From positions 1,904,501 through 1,968,500 of the forward strand of contig NZ_CP067129.1 of the NCBI RefSeq assembly GCF_028553745.1: DNA of 64,000 nt. Reading direction: 5' to 3'. Both the position numbers and the translations under genes were made by a program. Numbering within the stretch: position 1 is the first letter of the stretch; every line of letters begins with the position of its first letter. Below the pieces are notes generated by a model. The model saw only the letters and a program-made list of their open reading frames with translations. It had not been told where the DNA came from and ran no database searches. This document shows positions 15,401-24,562 of this stretch, in pieces. The DNA comes from Paracoccus seriniphilus. Its GTDB lineage: Bacteria > Pseudomonadota > Alphaproteobacteria > Rhodobacterales > Rhodobacteraceae.

Positions 15401-16687
15401 TTATTTCGAGAAGGCCAGATCACGCAGGAACAGGGCAATCTGCGGAAAGAAGATCAGCAGGACGGCCACGCTCAGCAGCATGAAGATGAAGGGCGGCGTC
15501 CCTTTGACAACCTCGACATAGGGTCGTTTGAACACGGCAATGGCGGTAAAGATGTCGCAGCCAAAGGGTGGCGTCGCGCTGCCAATGGCGACCTGCAGGG
15601 TGATGATCGTCCCGACCAGAACCGGGTCCAGGCCAACCGCATTCACCACCGGCGCAAAGATCGGGACGAAGATCAGGATCACCACGATCGGGTCCACGAA
15701 CATGCAGCCCACGAAGAAGGCGATCGAGATCGTGAACAGCACGCCATAGGGGCCCATGTCGTCAATGCCGATTCCCCCCAGAACAGCCTGCGGGATCTGG
15801 GCAAAGCTGATCACATAGGAAAATGCCGCCCCCGCCCCGACAAGGATAAAGACAACCGCCGTGATCAACCCCGTCGATTTGGCGGTCGAATACAGCTGCG
15901 CCATGCTCATCTCGCGGAAAACGATGGTTTCAAGAAAGACGGCATAGATCACACAGGCCGCAGCGGCCTCGGTCGGCGAGAAAATCCCGCCATAGATCCC
16001 GCCGATGATGATGACCGGAAAGCCAAGCGGCCACAGCGCACGCTTTACCGCCCGCCCACGATCCGCCCAGCTGGTCTTTTCCTCGACCGGGACATTGTTG
16101 CGCACGGCATAGATGTAGGAATAGATCGAAAACATCGCCAGGATCAGCAGCCCCGGCCCGATGCCCGCGATGAACAGCTCGGAAATCGAGGTGCCCGAAA
16201 CGACGCCATAGATGATCATGCCGATCGAGGGCGGGATCAGGAAGGCGATGTCAGAGGCATTCACGATCAGCGCCAGAATGAAACTGTCGTTATAGCCCGC
16301 CTTCAGCATTCGCGGACGCAGTGGGCCGCCCACGGCAACCACGGTTGCCTGGGTCGAACCCGACACCGCGCCGAACAGCGTGCAGGCGGTCGCAGTCGAT
16401 ACCGCAAGCCCGCCCTTGATATGGCCGACAAAGGCCATGACCAGATCGATCAGCCGGTTGGCCGATTGCCCGCGCGTCATGATGTCGGCGGCAAAGATGA
16501 ACATCGGCACGGCGATCAGGCTGGCTGGACGGATGCCCCCCAGTATCTGCTGCACCATCGTGTCAAGCTGGCCAAGCCCGCCGAACAGCGCGACAAAGCC
16601 TATCAACGAACCCGCGATCAGCGGGATCATCATCGGAAAGCCCAGCAGAAGCAGGACGATCATGGATCCGAAAATTGCCCATGCCAT
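15401..16687 (-). CDS. uehC: Ectoine TRAP transporter, large permease subunit UehC (DctM family)
   Basis: 428-residue membrane protein with about 12 hydrophobic segments, the ion-coupled translocation subunit of a TRAP importer. Family features include the N-terminal segment FGSMIVLLLLGFPMMIPL, GAVSGSTQATVVAVGGPL, FLIPPSIGMIIYGV and the C-terminal IGSATPPFGCDIF. It lies three bases after uehB and is therefore made with it. Context with usp, eut and doe genes identifies ectoine/hydroxyectoine as the likely cargo. Confidence 0.93.
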   Translation of the reverse strand: MAWAIFGSMIVLLLLGFPMMIPLIAGSLIGFVALFGGLGQLDTMVQQILGGIRPASLIAVPMFIFAADIMTRGQSANRLIDLVMAFVGHIKGGLAVSTATACTLFGAVSGSTQATVVAVGGPLRPRMLKAGYNDSFILALIVNASDIAFLIPPSIGMIIYGVVSGTSISELFIAGIGPGLLILAMFSIYSYIYAVRNNVPVEEKTSWADRGRAVKRALWPLGFPVIIIGGIYGGIFSPTEAAAACVIYAVFLETIVFREMSMAQLYSTAKSTGLITAVVFILVGAGAAFSYVISFAQIPQAVLGGIGIDDMGPYGVLFTISIAFFVGCMFVDPIVVILIFVPIFAPVVNAVGLDPVLVGTIITLQVAIGSATPPFGCDIFTAIAVFKRPYVEVVKGTPPFIFMLLSVAVLLIFFPQIALFLRDLAFSK

Positions 16688-16690
16688 GGT

Positions 16691-17341
16691 TCAGACCTCT
16701 TCTTCCTGGCTGTCGTCATAGCCCTCGAGCGTGCTTGTCGAGAGCCAGATATCCTTGTCGATGATGTTCTTGATGGTCGTCAGCGCGTATTGCACCCCGG
16801 TCAGAAAGAACCCCAGCGGCGCCCAGACGATGATCCACCATTGCGGGATTTGCAGCGCCGGCAGCAACCTGCCTCGCGACGCCTGTGCCAGCACGTAATC
16901 CAGAGAATACCAGGCCAGCAGCAGCATGGCCGCCGAGGTAACAGCCGCTATCAGGATCATCATGCGCTTGCGCATCCTGAAGGGCATCGCGTCGAAAAAG
17001 GCCGACATGCGGATGTGGCGTCCATGGCGCGCAGCATAGGAGATACCGGCAAAGGTGATCAGGATGATCAGCGCCTGATTGAGTTCCTCGGAGAAGAAAA
17101 TGCTTTGCCCGAAGACATATCGACCCAGCACGTTCGCGCTGGTATTGACGGCCATCAGCAACACCCCGATGGCCAGCAATACGGCCTCGATACGTGCGAT
17201 GGCGACATCAATGACACCCAGAATGCCCGGCAAGCCCGAGACATATTGGGAATCGTCGATATCTTCGTCCACTGCGCCGATTTCCGCAGCGGCAAGAATG
17301 TCGGGATCAGTTTCGGGGGCGTGCTTGTCGTCTTGCGTCAT
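16691..17341 (-). CDS. uehB: Ectoine TRAP transporter, small permease subunit UehB (DctQ family)
   Basis: 216-residue membrane protein with four hydrophobic segments at about 45-65, 85-105, 125-145 and 170-190, and a polar acidic N-terminal extension of about 40 residues. [20 protein letters not shown] is the DctQ signature. The ATG at 17341 was chosen because the upstream in-frame stretch runs into the intercistronic hairpin. A GGGACAG sequence acts as a weak ribosome site, in keeping with lower expression than the binding protein. Confidence 0.9.
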   Translation of the reverse strand: MTQDDKHAPETDPDILAAAEIGAVDEDIDDSQYVSGLPGILGVIDVAIARIEAVLLAIGVLLMAVNTSANVLGRYVFGQSIFFSEELNQALIILITFAGISYAARHGRHIRMSAFFDAMPFRMRKRMMILIAAVTSAAMLLLAWYSLDYVLAQASRGRLLPALQIPQWWIIVWAPLGFFLTGVQYALTTIKNIIDKDIWLSTSTLEGYDDSQEEEV

Positions 17342-17430
17342 GGCCGCTGTCCCATTTGAAATAATCTGATGAACCCTGCATCCGTATCGCATTGCCCGAA
17401 GGCCTCGACCTGTCGGCAGGGTCTGAAACA

Positions 17431-17458
17431 TCCCGCCGCAACAAGCGGCGCGGCGGGA
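17431..17458 (-). promoter_or_regulatory. Stem-loop between uehA and uehB
   Basis: A perfect 9-bp GC-rich stem (TCCCGCCGC / GCGGCGGGA) with a 10-base loop begins eight bases beyond the uehA stop, with no T tract following. Such hairpins after binding-protein genes commonly protect the 5' transcript segment and lower downstream expression; that role here is inferred. Confidence 0.6.
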
Positions 17459-17465
17459 CAGGCCA

Positions 17466-18473
17466 TCACTTGGTGGCAGCGTCCAGATCGGCTTTCATCT
17501 GGTCCAGAATGTCCTTGGCTTTGGGTCCGCCGATTTCAAGGAACTCCTGCTCGACCGCCTCGGCCGTTGCCTTGAAGGGCGCACGCTCTTCCTCGGTCAA
17601 TGTGTTGATGGTGATCGAGGGCTTGGCTTCCTTGATCTTTTCCAGCGACTTTTCAGTCAGGCCGGTCTGATACTCGAGAATATAGTCAAATGCCGTTCCG
17701 ATGGCGTTGTGGATGACGTCCTTGTCCTCATCGGGCAGCCCGTCGAAAAATTCCTTGTTTGCCATGACGGCGGTGGTGAAGTTGTTGTGGCCCGCACGGG
17801 TGATGTAATCGGTCACCTCGTACATCTTGGTCGATTCGATGAAGAATGCCGGGTTTTCCTGCCCCTGAATGATGCCGGTCTGCAGTGCGCCATAAACCTC
17901 GCCCCAGGGCAGCGGCGTCGGGGTGGCACCAAAGGCCTTGTATCCTTCGACCAGCAGCGGGTTGGTCATCACGCGGAACTTGACCTCGTTGAGGTCCTCG
18001 GGCGATTTGACCTCGGTCGTCGTGGTCATCATGACCTCGCCTTCCGGGAACATGGTCAGCAATTCCAGACCCTGTTCGGCATAAAGCGGTGGGAACAGTT
18101 CCTTGATCGCCTTTGAATTGCGGAAGAAGCTGTCCAGCTGGTCCTGATCCTGCGGCAACAGATAGGGCACGAAGAACACCTGCGCCTCGGGGATCAGCGC
18201 CCCGGTGAAGCCCGGCGACTGGTCGACGAACTGCAGGATGCCGGATTGCGCCTGTTCCATCGTGTCCGCGGATTCGCCCAGGGTGCCAAAGGGGAACAAC
18301 TGAACCTGATGGTCGGAATTGGCCTCGACCTCTTCCTTGAATTTCTGTGCGAATTTGCCCTGCACCTCGTCCAGGGCCTCTTCGAAAGCATAGCGCCAGG
18401 TGTCAGCCATGGCGCCACCGGCGCCCAGTATCAGGGCCGCCAGACTGGCAGCGGTCAGTGTCTTATAGGTCAT
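17466..18473 (-). CDS. uehA: Ectoine TRAP transporter substrate-binding protein UehA
   Basis: 335-residue DctP-family periplasmic binding protein. The Sec signal is [20 protein letters not shown] with cleavage after AMA, giving mature [13 protein letters not shown]. The family motif [19 protein letters not shown] and the ligand-anchoring [17 protein letters not shown] are visible. The start at 18473 has a near-perfect AGGAGG five bases upstream. It is the first transport gene, following enuR on the same strand after a 199-base gap that probably contains the operator and promoter. Confidence 0.93.
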   Translation of the reverse strand: MTYKTLTAASLAALILGAGGAMADTWRYAFEEALDEVQGKFAQKFKEEVEANSDHQVQLFPFGTLGESADTMEQAQSGILQFVDQSPGFTGALIPEAQVFFVPYLLPQDQDQLDSFFRNSKAIKELFPPLYAEQGLELLTMFPEGEVMMTTTTEVKSPEDLNEVKFRVMTNPLLVEGYKAFGATPTPLPWGEVYGALQTGIIQGQENPAFFIESTKMYEVTDYITRAGHNNFTTAVMANKEFFDGLPDEDKDVIHNAIGTAFDYILEYQTGLTEKSLEKIKEAKPSITINTLTEEERAPFKATAEAVEQEFLEIGGPKAKDILDQMKADLDAATK

Positions 18474-18672
18474 GTTACCTCCTGTTGATGGGCTTTGGAA
18501 ACGCAACGCGCTCCAGCCCTCTTGGTTGCGGGATTCGGGTTTCTTTTTGCCCGTTCCGGATTGCCCGAGAGTTCAGACGATCCCATTTCCAAGTCAATTG
18601 TTATATTAAACCATGACAATTTTGACGGATACTGTCAAATCGGCGGCCTGCGCCGCATGCTCGGAAAGCCTG
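18474..18672 (-). promoter_or_regulatory. enuR-uehA intergenic region, candidate EnuR operator and promoter
   Basis: A palindrome TTTGAC-N7-GTCAAA (18621-18639) overlaps a minus-strand TTGACA hexamer and is followed by the AT-rich TTTAATATAAC (about 18602-18612). In related bacteria EnuR binds the enuR-uehA intergenic region at a sigma-70-type promoter, so this is the obvious operator candidate. The exact -10 cannot be assigned with confidence. Confidence 0.45.
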
Positions 18673-20034
18673 TCAGGAAGGCAGAAGCGCCGAGATTATG
18701 GTCAGGGCCTTGTCCAGTTCACCGAGGCCTGCCCCGCCAAGGCAAAGACGCAAGCCAGGGCGGCGATCCGACACCGCAAAGCCCGAACCCGGCGCAACCG
18801 CCACGCCCTGTTCCAATGCCTGTTCCACCAGCGCCGGTTCATCGCTTCCCTCGGGCAGGGGAATCCAGCGATGCAACCCATATGCCAGCCCGATGCTGCG
18901 CTCGCCCAGGATCCGCTGCGCCAGCCGGTTGCGGGCGGCCAACTCGGCGCGCTGCGCCACCAAAAGATCGTCGGCCAGCCCCTGTCCGATCCAGTCCTCG
19001 GCAATTTCGGCAATCATCGGGGTCGCCATCCATGACACCGACAGATGCCGGTTGAGGATACGCTCGGTCAGGGCATCCGGCATGGCAACGAATCCCAGCC
19101 TCAGCCCCGGCGACAGGCATTTGGTCAGGCCGGTCAGGTAAATGCTGCGGTCTGGCGCAAGGCTGGAGATCGGCGGCGGGCGGCGCGGCGACACCGGGCC
19201 GGTCACATCGCTTTCGACAATGATCAGGCCGTTCTCGGCGGCCACTGCGGCCAGTTCTTCCCGCCGCTGGCGGTCCATCATTCGTGGGATCGGCCCCGCT
19301 CCGGAGGGCAACAGGAATACCGCGCGCAGCTTGCCATGCGCGGCACGCGCCGCCTCGGCCAGGGCGTCGGGCAACATGCCGCGATCGTCACCCTCGATGC
19401 CGCGTATCCTCAGATGAAGATGCTGGATCGCCGGGCGCAGTGCATGGCAGGTATAGCTTTCGGTGGCGATCTCTTCGCCGGGCTGAGCCACCGACATCAG
19501 CGCCACCATCAGCCCCGGCGTATTGCCATTGGTGATCAGGATCCGCTGCGCTGGAACCACCACGCCACAGCGCGCCAGCCAGCTGGCCGCCATGCCGCCA
19601 TAGCGCGCCATGGTCTGGCGCGGACGAAAGGAATACATCGCCGGATCGGGCAGATTCGCCGCGAGACGTTGCAGTGATTCCTGCCAGGCCGTGGCAATCC
19701 GGGGCAAAGGCACCGGGGTCATCATCGACAGATCAATCGGCGGGCGGGCCGAGCGCGCCCGAAACCACGGCACCTCGACCGTCTCTCGCGGGCCGGATTT
19801 GACAAAGCTGCCCCGCCCGACCTCACCCGAGATCAGATCGGCGCGGATAAGTTCCTCGTAGGCCCGGCTGACGGTCTGCACCGACAGGCCCAGACGCCAC
19901 GCAAGATCACGATGCGGCGGCAGGCGCGCGCCCGGACGCAGGTTTCCCGCGTCGATGGCGGCGGCGATCCCCTGGGCAAGACTGCGATAGGCGGGGCGGG
20001 TGATGTCTGCACGGGTCAGGGGCCAATGTGTCAT
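18673..20034 (-). CDS. enuR: MocR/GntR-type regulator of ectoine utilisation EnuR
   Basis: 453 residues. The N-terminal winged helix (about 10-75, LRPGARLPPHRDLAWRLGLS...QTVSRAYEEL) is GntR type. The rest is an aminotransferase fold (type I) with the PLP lysine in TGLTKCLSPGLRLGF. MocR proteins of this kind use bound PLP to sense ectoine breakdown products; EnuR represses the ueh-eut-doe genes until diaminobutyrate derivatives appear. It lies immediately upstream of uehA on the same strand, and 72 bases from the divergent asnC gene, so one short region may serve both. Confidence 0.93.
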   Translation of the reverse strand: MTHWPLTRADITRPAYRSLAQGIAAAIDAGNLRPGARLPPHRDLAWRLGLSVQTVSRAYEELIRADLISGEVGRGSFVKSGPRETVEVPWFRARSARPPIDLSMMTPVPLPRIATAWQESLQRLAANLPDPAMYSFRPRQTMARYGGMAASWLARCGVVVPAQRILITNGNTPGLMVALMSVAQPGEEIATESYTCHALRPAIQHLHLRIRGIEGDDRGMLPDALAEAARAAHGKLRAVFLLPSGAGPIPRMMDRQRREELAAVAAENGLIIVESDVTGPVSPRRPPPISSLAPDRSIYLTGLTKCLSPGLRLGFVAMPDALTERILNRHLSVSWMATPMIAEIAEDWIGQGLADDLLVAQRAELAARNRLAQRILGERSIGLAYGLHRWIPLPEGSDEPALVEQALEQGVAVAPGSGFAVSDRRPGLRLCLGGAGLGELDKALTIISALLPS

Positions 20035-20106
20035 CCGCGCAGAATCGCTGCCCTGCAGGCGCTTGTCCAGATTGACATTTTACGGCCTTGCGGGAACAAG
20101 CAGATC

Positions 20107-20607
20107 ATGACCCGCTTGCGCCCCGACCTTCGGCTGGATGATCGTGACATCGCCATTCTGGCGACCCTGTCGCGCGAGGGACGAATCACCAAGACCGATC
20201 TGGCCGCGCGGGTGAACCTGTCCCCGACCCCCTGCTGGGAGCGAATGAAGCGGCTGGAAAAGGCCGGGCTCATCCGTGGCTATCGCGCCGAAATCAGCCT
20301 TGCCGATCTGGGGCCGCATGTGCAGGTCTTTGTCACGGTCGAACTGGAAAGCCACCGCGCCGAAAGTTTCCAGATCTTTGAACGCACCATAGAGCGGATG
20401 GACCAGATCGTCGGTTGCTGGGCGATTGGCGGTGGATACGACTATCTGATGCAGATCGTTGCCATCGATGTCACGACCTTTCAGGCGATGATGGACGGGC
20501 TGCTGGAAAGCCGCGCCGGCGTGCGGCGGTATTTCAGCTATATCGTCACCAAACCCGTCAAGGAGGTGCCACCCGCGCTGGCCCTTCTGGAGGCCAAGGA
20601 CGGCTGA
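20107..20607 (+). CDS. asnC: Lrp/AsnC-family regulator of the ectoine cluster (DoeX/AsnC-like)
   Basis: 166 residues: an N-terminal helix-turn-helix (LDDRDIAILATLSREGRITK, then LAARVNLSPTPCWERMKRLE) and a C-terminal RAM/ligand-sensing domain (VQVFVTVEL...GGGYDYLMQIVA). An AsnC/Lrp gene accompanies ectoine catabolic genes in Halomonas (doeX) and Ruegeria. Here it heads a plus-strand group asnC-ssd-atf divergent from enuR. A longer upstream reading was rejected because the HTH already starts at its usual distance from this ATG. Confidence 0.9.
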   Translation: MTRLRPDLRLDDRDIAILATLSREGRITKTDLAARVNLSPTPCWERMKRLEKAGLIRGYRAEISLADLGPHVQVFVTVELESHRAESFQIFERTIERMDQIVGCWAIGGGYDYLMQIVAIDVTTFQAMMDGLLESRAGVRRYFSYIVTKPVKEVPPALALLEAKDG

Positions 20608-20608
20608 G

Positions 20609-20628
20609 GGCCGAGAAAACTCTCGGCC
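20609..20628 (+). promoter_or_regulatory. Hairpin between asnC and ssd
   Basis: A perfect 8-bp stem GGCCGAGA-AAAC-TCTCGGCC begins directly after the asnC stop, without a T tract. It may be a transcript-stabilising or attenuating element that separates regulator and enzyme levels. Confidence 0.45.
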
Positions 20629-20728
20629 AGCAGCGTCATATCAGAAAGATCCTCTCCCCGCCCATGGGGTCTTTGGTCAGATCATCTGTCAGCTTGCCCC
20701 CATGCTTGGCTGAACAAGGAGGTTCGCG

Positions 20729-22189
20729 ATGCTTGATGATCTGTCTGCCCGCCTGTCCGATACATTGACCGATGCCGCTCTGCTGCCATGTCAGGGTGAT
20801 TTTGCCGGTGAAGGCCGTCTGGCCGTGCGCGACCCTGCTAGCGGAGAACTGGTGGCGCAGGTCGCGATCAGCGACGCTACAGGGGCCCGCGCCGCCGTCG
20901 ATGCGGCGCAGGCCGCCTTTGCGCCATGGTCTGCCACGCTGCCCCAGGACCGTGCGGCCATTCTGCATCGCTGGCACCGATTGCTGCTGGACAACAAGGA
21001 AGATCTGGCCCGCATCATGGTCGCCGAACAGGGCAAGCCCATCAGCGAGGCGCGGGGCGAAATCGACTATGCCGCCAGCTTCGTGCAATTCTACGCCGAA
21101 GAGGCACTGCGCCCCAATATCGAGGGCGTCACCAGCCATCTTGCCGATGCCGAAATGGAACTGTGGCGTGAACCTGTCGGCGTCGCAGCGCTGATCACGC
21201 CATGGAACTTTCCTTCGGCCATGATCACCCGCAAAGCGGCCGCGGCGCTTGGGGCGGGTTGCACCGTGGTCATTCACCCATCGGCCGAAACGCCGTTGTC
21301 GGCACTGGCTCTGGCCGAACTGGCCCGTCGCGCGGGTTTCCCCGAGGGCGTGGTGAACACGGTCATTGGCGATGCGGCAACCATCGCCGGCGAATGGACG
21401 GCGGATCCCCGGGTTCGGGCACTGTCCTTCACCGGCTCGACCGAAATCGGACGGCTGCTCTATCGCCAGTCGGCCCAGACCGTCAAACGCCTGGTTCTGG
21501 AACTGGGCGGACACGCCCCCTTCATCGTCTTTCAGGGCGCCGATATCGACCGCGCCGTGGCCGAAGGAATCAAGGCCAAATTCGCCACCTCAGGGCAGGA
21601 CTGTCTTGGTGCCAACCGCTTTTACATTCACCGCCCCGTCTACGAGGAATTCTGCGCCAAGTTCACCGCTGCGGTCGAAAGGCTGACCGTTGGCCATGGC
21701 ATGACGGATCCCGATATCGGGCCGCTGATTCATGATCGCCAGATCGACAAGCAGATCGCCCATGTTCGGGATGCGCTGGCCAAGGGCGCCCGGCTGCTGA
21801 CCGGCGGCGATGTCGATGCCGACAAGGGGCCGCTGTTCTTCACGCCGACGGTTCTGGCCGATGTGCCTGACGAGGCAGCGATCATGTTCGAGGAAACCTT
21901 TGGCCCGGTCGCCGCGCTGTCTGTCTTTGACGAAGAGGACGAAGTTTTCGCCCGCGCCAATTCCACGGAATACGGGCTGGTGGCCTATGTCCACAGCCTT
22001 GATCCGCGGCGCATCTATCGTGCCACCCGCGCCCTGCAATTCGGCATGGTGGCCGTGAACCGCACCAAGGTGACCGGTGCGCCCATCCCCTTTGGCGGGA
22101 TGAAGCAATCCGGCATTGGCCGCGAGGGTGCCCGACAGGGCCTCGAGGCATTTACCGAAATCAAGTATGTCTGCCGTAACTGGGGATAA
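20729..22189 (+). CDS. ssd: Aldehyde dehydrogenase of the ectoine cluster (succinate-semialdehyde dehydrogenase family, Ssd)
   Basis: 486-residue NAD(P)-dependent aldehyde dehydrogenase. The catalytic Cys is in TSGQDCLGANRF, the general-base Glu in LELGGHAPFIVF, the cofactor loop is FTGSTEIGRLL, and ITPWNFPSAMITRKAAAAL is canonical. It belongs to the GabD-like group, but in this cluster it most likely oxidises aspartate-4-semialdehyde, formed from diaminobutyrate, to aspartate. AAGGAGG lies eight bases before the ATG. The aminotransferase gene follows after 13 bases. Confidence 0.88.
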   Translation: MLDDLSARLSDTLTDAALLPCQGDFAGEGRLAVRDPASGELVAQVAISDATGARAAVDAAQAAFAPWSATLPQDRAAILHRWHRLLLDNKEDLARIMVAEQGKPISEARGEIDYAASFVQFYAEEALRPNIEGVTSHLADAEMELWREPVGVAALITPWNFPSAMITRKAAAALGAGCTVVIHPSAETPLSALALAELARRAGFPEGVVNTVIGDAATIAGEWTADPRVRALSFTGSTEIGRLLYRQSAQTVKRLVLELGGHAPFIVFQGADIDRAVAEGIKAKFATSGQDCLGANRFYIHRPVYEEFCAKFTAAVERLTVGHGMTDPDIGPLIHDRQIDKQIAHVRDALAKGARLLTGGDVDADKGPLFFTPTVLADVPDEAAIMFEETFGPVAALSVFDEEDEVFARANSTEYGLVAYVHSLDPRRIYRATRALQFGMVAVNRTKVTGAPIPFGGMKQSGIGREGARQGLEAFTEIKYVCRNWG

Positions 22190-22202
22190 GAAAGGACCGA
22201 AG

Positions 22203-23573
22203 ATGTTGACGAATGACGAACTGGCGAAATGGGACCGCGAGAGCTTCTTTCACCCCTCGACCCATCTGGGACAATTCGCACGTGGCGAGGCCCCCCAGCG
22301 CATCGTGACCAGCGGTGAAGGCGTGTTCATCACCGACCGCGACGGCAACAGGCTGCTGGACGGCTTTGCCGGGCTGTATTGCGTGAATGTCGGTTATGGC
22401 CGTCAGGAAATCGCCGAGGCCATTGCCGACCAGGCCCGCGAACTGGCCTATTATCACGCCTATGCCGGGCATGGCTCCGAGGTGAACATCACCCTGTCCA
22501 AGATGGTCATGGACCGCGCGCCGGAAGGCATGGCGCGGGTCTATTTCGGGCTGGGCGGATCGGATGCCAATGAAACCAACATCAAGCTGGTCTGGTATTA
22601 CAACAATATCCTTGGCCGCCCCGAAAAGAAGAAGATCATCAGCCGCTGGCGCGGTTATCACGGTTCGGGGCTGATGACGGGCAGCCTGACCGGGCTGGAA
22701 CTGTTCCACAAGAAATTCGACCTGCCGCTGGCACAGGTGATCCATACCGAGGCGCCCTATTACTATCGCCGCGAGGACAGCAACATGTCCGAGGCCGAGT
22801 TCACCGCCCATTGCGTGGCCAGACTGGAAGAGCTGATCGCTGCCGAGGGCGCAGACACGATTGCCGCCTTCATCGGCGAGCCGGTTCTGGGCACCGGCGG
22901 CATCGTTCCGCCTCCTGCCGGATACTGGCAGGCCATCCAGAAGGTCCTGGACAAGCATGACATCCTGATGATCGCCGATGAGGTCGTGACCGGCTTTGGC
23001 CGTCTGGGCAGCATGTTCGGCAGCGATCACTATGGCATCAAGCCCGATCTGATCACCAGCGCCAAGGGCCTGACCAGCGCCTATGCGCCGCTGTCGGCCA
23101 CCATCGTCGGACAGAAGATGTGGGATGTGCTGACCAGGGGCACGGATGAATATGGCGTGCTGGGCCATGGCTGGACCTATTCCGCCCATCCGATCGGTGC
23201 CGCAGCCGGGGTCGCGAACCTCAAGCTGATCGACCAGCTGGGTCTGGTGAAGAACGCAGGCGAAACCGGCACCTACTTCTGGCAGACCATGCGCGAGCAA
23301 GTCGGCGGACATGCCCATGTCGGTGAGGTGCGCGGTGAAGGCATGCTTTGCGCTGTCGAACTGGTCGCTGACAAGGACAAGCGCGCCTTTTTCGACCCTG
23401 CCGAGGGCAAGGGCGCGAAGGTTGTCGCCGCCATGCTGAAACGCGGCGTGATCGCACGGGCCATGCCGCAGGGCGACATCATCGGCTTTGCGCCGCCGCT
23501 GTGCCTGACCCGGCAAGAGGCCGACCAGATCATCTCGGTCACCAAGGACGCCATCACCGAAGTCCTGGGCTAG
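22203..23573 (+). CDS. atf: Class III PLP aminotransferase of the ectoine cluster (Atf)
   Basis: 456 residues, fold-type I omega-aminotransferase. The PLP lysine is in SAKGLTSAYAPLSATIVG, the preceding Asp in ADEVVTGFGRLG, and the glycine-rich GLGGSDANETNIKL is typical. Context indicates transfer of the 4-amino group of L-2,4-diaminobutyrate to give aspartate semialdehyde, the substrate of Ssd; sequence alone would also allow beta-alanine/pyruvate-type activity. The ATG at 22203 has AAAGGA upstream; an in-frame ATG further up lies inside ssd. Confidence 0.87.
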   Translation: MLTNDELAKWDRESFFHPSTHLGQFARGEAPQRIVTSGEGVFITDRDGNRLLDGFAGLYCVNVGYGRQEIAEAIADQARELAYYHAYAGHGSEVNITLSKMVMDRAPEGMARVYFGLGGSDANETNIKLVWYYNNILGRPEKKKIISRWRGYHGSGLMTGSLTGLELFHKKFDLPLAQVIHTEAPYYYRREDSNMSEAEFTAHCVARLEELIAAEGADTIAAFIGEPVLGTGGIVPPPAGYWQAIQKVLDKHDILMIADEVVTGFGRLGSMFGSDHYGIKPDLITSAKGLTSAYAPLSATIVGQKMWDVLTRGTDEYGVLGHGWTYSAHPIGAAAGVANLKLIDQLGLVKNAGETGTYFWQTMREQVGGHAHVGEVRGEGMLCAVELVADKDKRAFFDPAEGKGAKVVAAMLKRGVIARAMPQGDIIGFAPPLCLTRQEADQIISVTKDAITEVLG

Positions 23574-23626
23574 GTCGCAAATACCCTGCCCTTGCGGGCG
23601 ACAGGGGGCACATGATGAATGGCAAG

Positions 23627-23654
23627 GGGGCGTCCGGCAGCGGGCGCCCCTTTT
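23627..23654 (+). terminator. Rho-independent terminator after atf
   Basis: GGGGCG (23627-23632) pairs with CGCCCC (23645-23650), the stem being followed directly by TTTT. It ends the asnC-ssd-atf transcript. Confidence 0.7.
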
Positions 23655-23701
23655 GCTGTCCGTTCCGCATGATCAGTGTCGTGATAGGCTGATGACAAGC
23701 G

Positions 23702-23734
23702 AAAAGACCGCAGCCCTTTCGGGTGCGGCCTTTT
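23702..23734. terminator. Bidirectional terminator between atf and rpmG
   Basis: AAAAG-A-CCGCA-G-CCC pairs with GGG-TGCGG-C-CTTTT around a TTTC loop, with one mismatch and one bulge. The stem has A4 on one side and T4 on the other, so it can act on both strands between the convergent atf and rpmG genes. Confidence 0.7.
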
Positions 23735-23759
23735 ATCCGTGCGAATGCAGAGACAGATC

Positions 23760-23927
23760 TTACTTGATCTTGCCTTCTTTGTATTCGACATGCTGACGCA
23801 CGACCGGATCGTATTTACGAACGGTCATTTTTTCGGTCATCGTGCGCGCGTTTTTCTTGGTCACATAGAAATGACCGGTTCCCGCGCTCGAGTTCAGCCG
23901 GATCTTGATGGTCGTCGGCTTCGCCAT
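23760..23927 (-). CDS. rpmG: 50S ribosomal protein L33
   Basis: 55 residues, the usual length for L33. It begins [20 protein letters not shown] and ends [20 protein letters not shown], both diagnostic. A GGAG ribosome site lies seven bases before the ATG. It lacks the CxxC zinc pairs of zinc-ribbon L33 paralogues and so is the zinc-independent form. It is monocistronic, with its own terminator. Confidence 0.97.
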   Translation of the reverse strand: MAKPTTIKIRLNSSAGTGHFYVTKKNARTMTEKMTVRKYDPVVRQHVEYKEGKIK

Positions 23928-24132
23928 GGCTAATGCTCCTACTTCGGAATACGCGCCGCCTGCGCCATCCCGTGGAATTCGTGTTGAACCCGCCTTTTAG
24001 CCGCGAAAGGCGCAGAGTCAACCGCGAATCATGGAAAAACCTTCGCAGATCACTCATGGCAGCCATGCAGCGCGCGTCACGCCGGTTTCCGGGGGCTACA
24101 CCGCATCTGCCCCCCCCGAGAAGCAGAAGATG

Positions 24133-24506
24133 TGCGGGGGGCCTGTAAGCCGGATTCTGTCCAAGAGAAAACTCTCTCTGGATGACCATTCCTCTGGCCC
24201 GGCCGTTACCGACCGGATCTAGCTGCCTACCCGGACCTGCTGGGGCAAGGCGGCCCTGCGGATTGCTCCGCGCGCGGTCCCTATTCGGCATTGCTCCCGA
24301 TGGGGCTTGCCATGCGAGGACTGTTGCCAGCCCTCCGGTGGGCTCTTACTCCACCGTTTCACCCTTACCCGCGCAAGCGCGGGCGGTCTGTTCTCTGTGG
24401 CGCTTTCCCTGGGGTTACCCCCGCCGGGCGTTACCCGGCATCGTCGCCTCATGGAGTCCGGACTTTCCTCGCAACACATGGTCACGCGGTCATCCAGCCC
24501 CCCGCA
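24133..24506 (-). ncRNA. rnpB: RNase P RNA (M1-type, bacterial class A)
   Basis: About 374 nt on the minus strand. The conserved 5' block GAGGAAAGTCCGGACTCCAT (P4 and adjoining) and the 3' block ACAGAATCCGGCTTACAG are both present. The ends pair as helix P1 (TGCGGGGGGC near 24497-24506 with GCCCCCCGCA at 24133-24142). This is the catalytic RNA that matures tRNA 5' ends with the protein RnpA. Its 5' boundary agrees with a promoter 7-8 bases upstream. Confidence 0.96.
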
Positions 24507-24513
24507 CCGGCTG

Positions 24514-24542
24514 CATATGACCCCGGAAGGCCAGCAGGTCAA
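24514..24542 (-). promoter_or_regulatory. Candidate rnpB promoter
   Basis: On the minus strand TTGACC (24537-24542) is separated by exactly 17 bases from CATATG (24514-24519), putting transcription start near 24507, where the RNase P RNA begins. It lies in the 56-base gap just downstream of the amidase stop codon. Confidence 0.55.
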
Positions 24543-24562
24543 TGCCTCCGGGCACCGAACCG

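Noticed and set aside
15389..17359. Long open frame (656 codons) opposite the ueh permease genes, and similar long antisense frames such as 7455-9296 and 60357-62306
   Set aside because: They mirror genuine GC-rich genes on the other strand. Their translations are rich in His, Arg, Gln and Asp with no recognisable domain and no ribosome site.
18673..20034. TauR-type regulator for the nearby tauABC genes
   Set aside because: It is MocR-type as TauR is, but position directly ahead of uehA and linkage to the eut/doe genes identify EnuR.
10126..23573. Hydroxyectoine cluster as a newly acquired island
   Set aside because: Codon use looks like the neighbours and no integrase, repeats or tRNA junction is visible.
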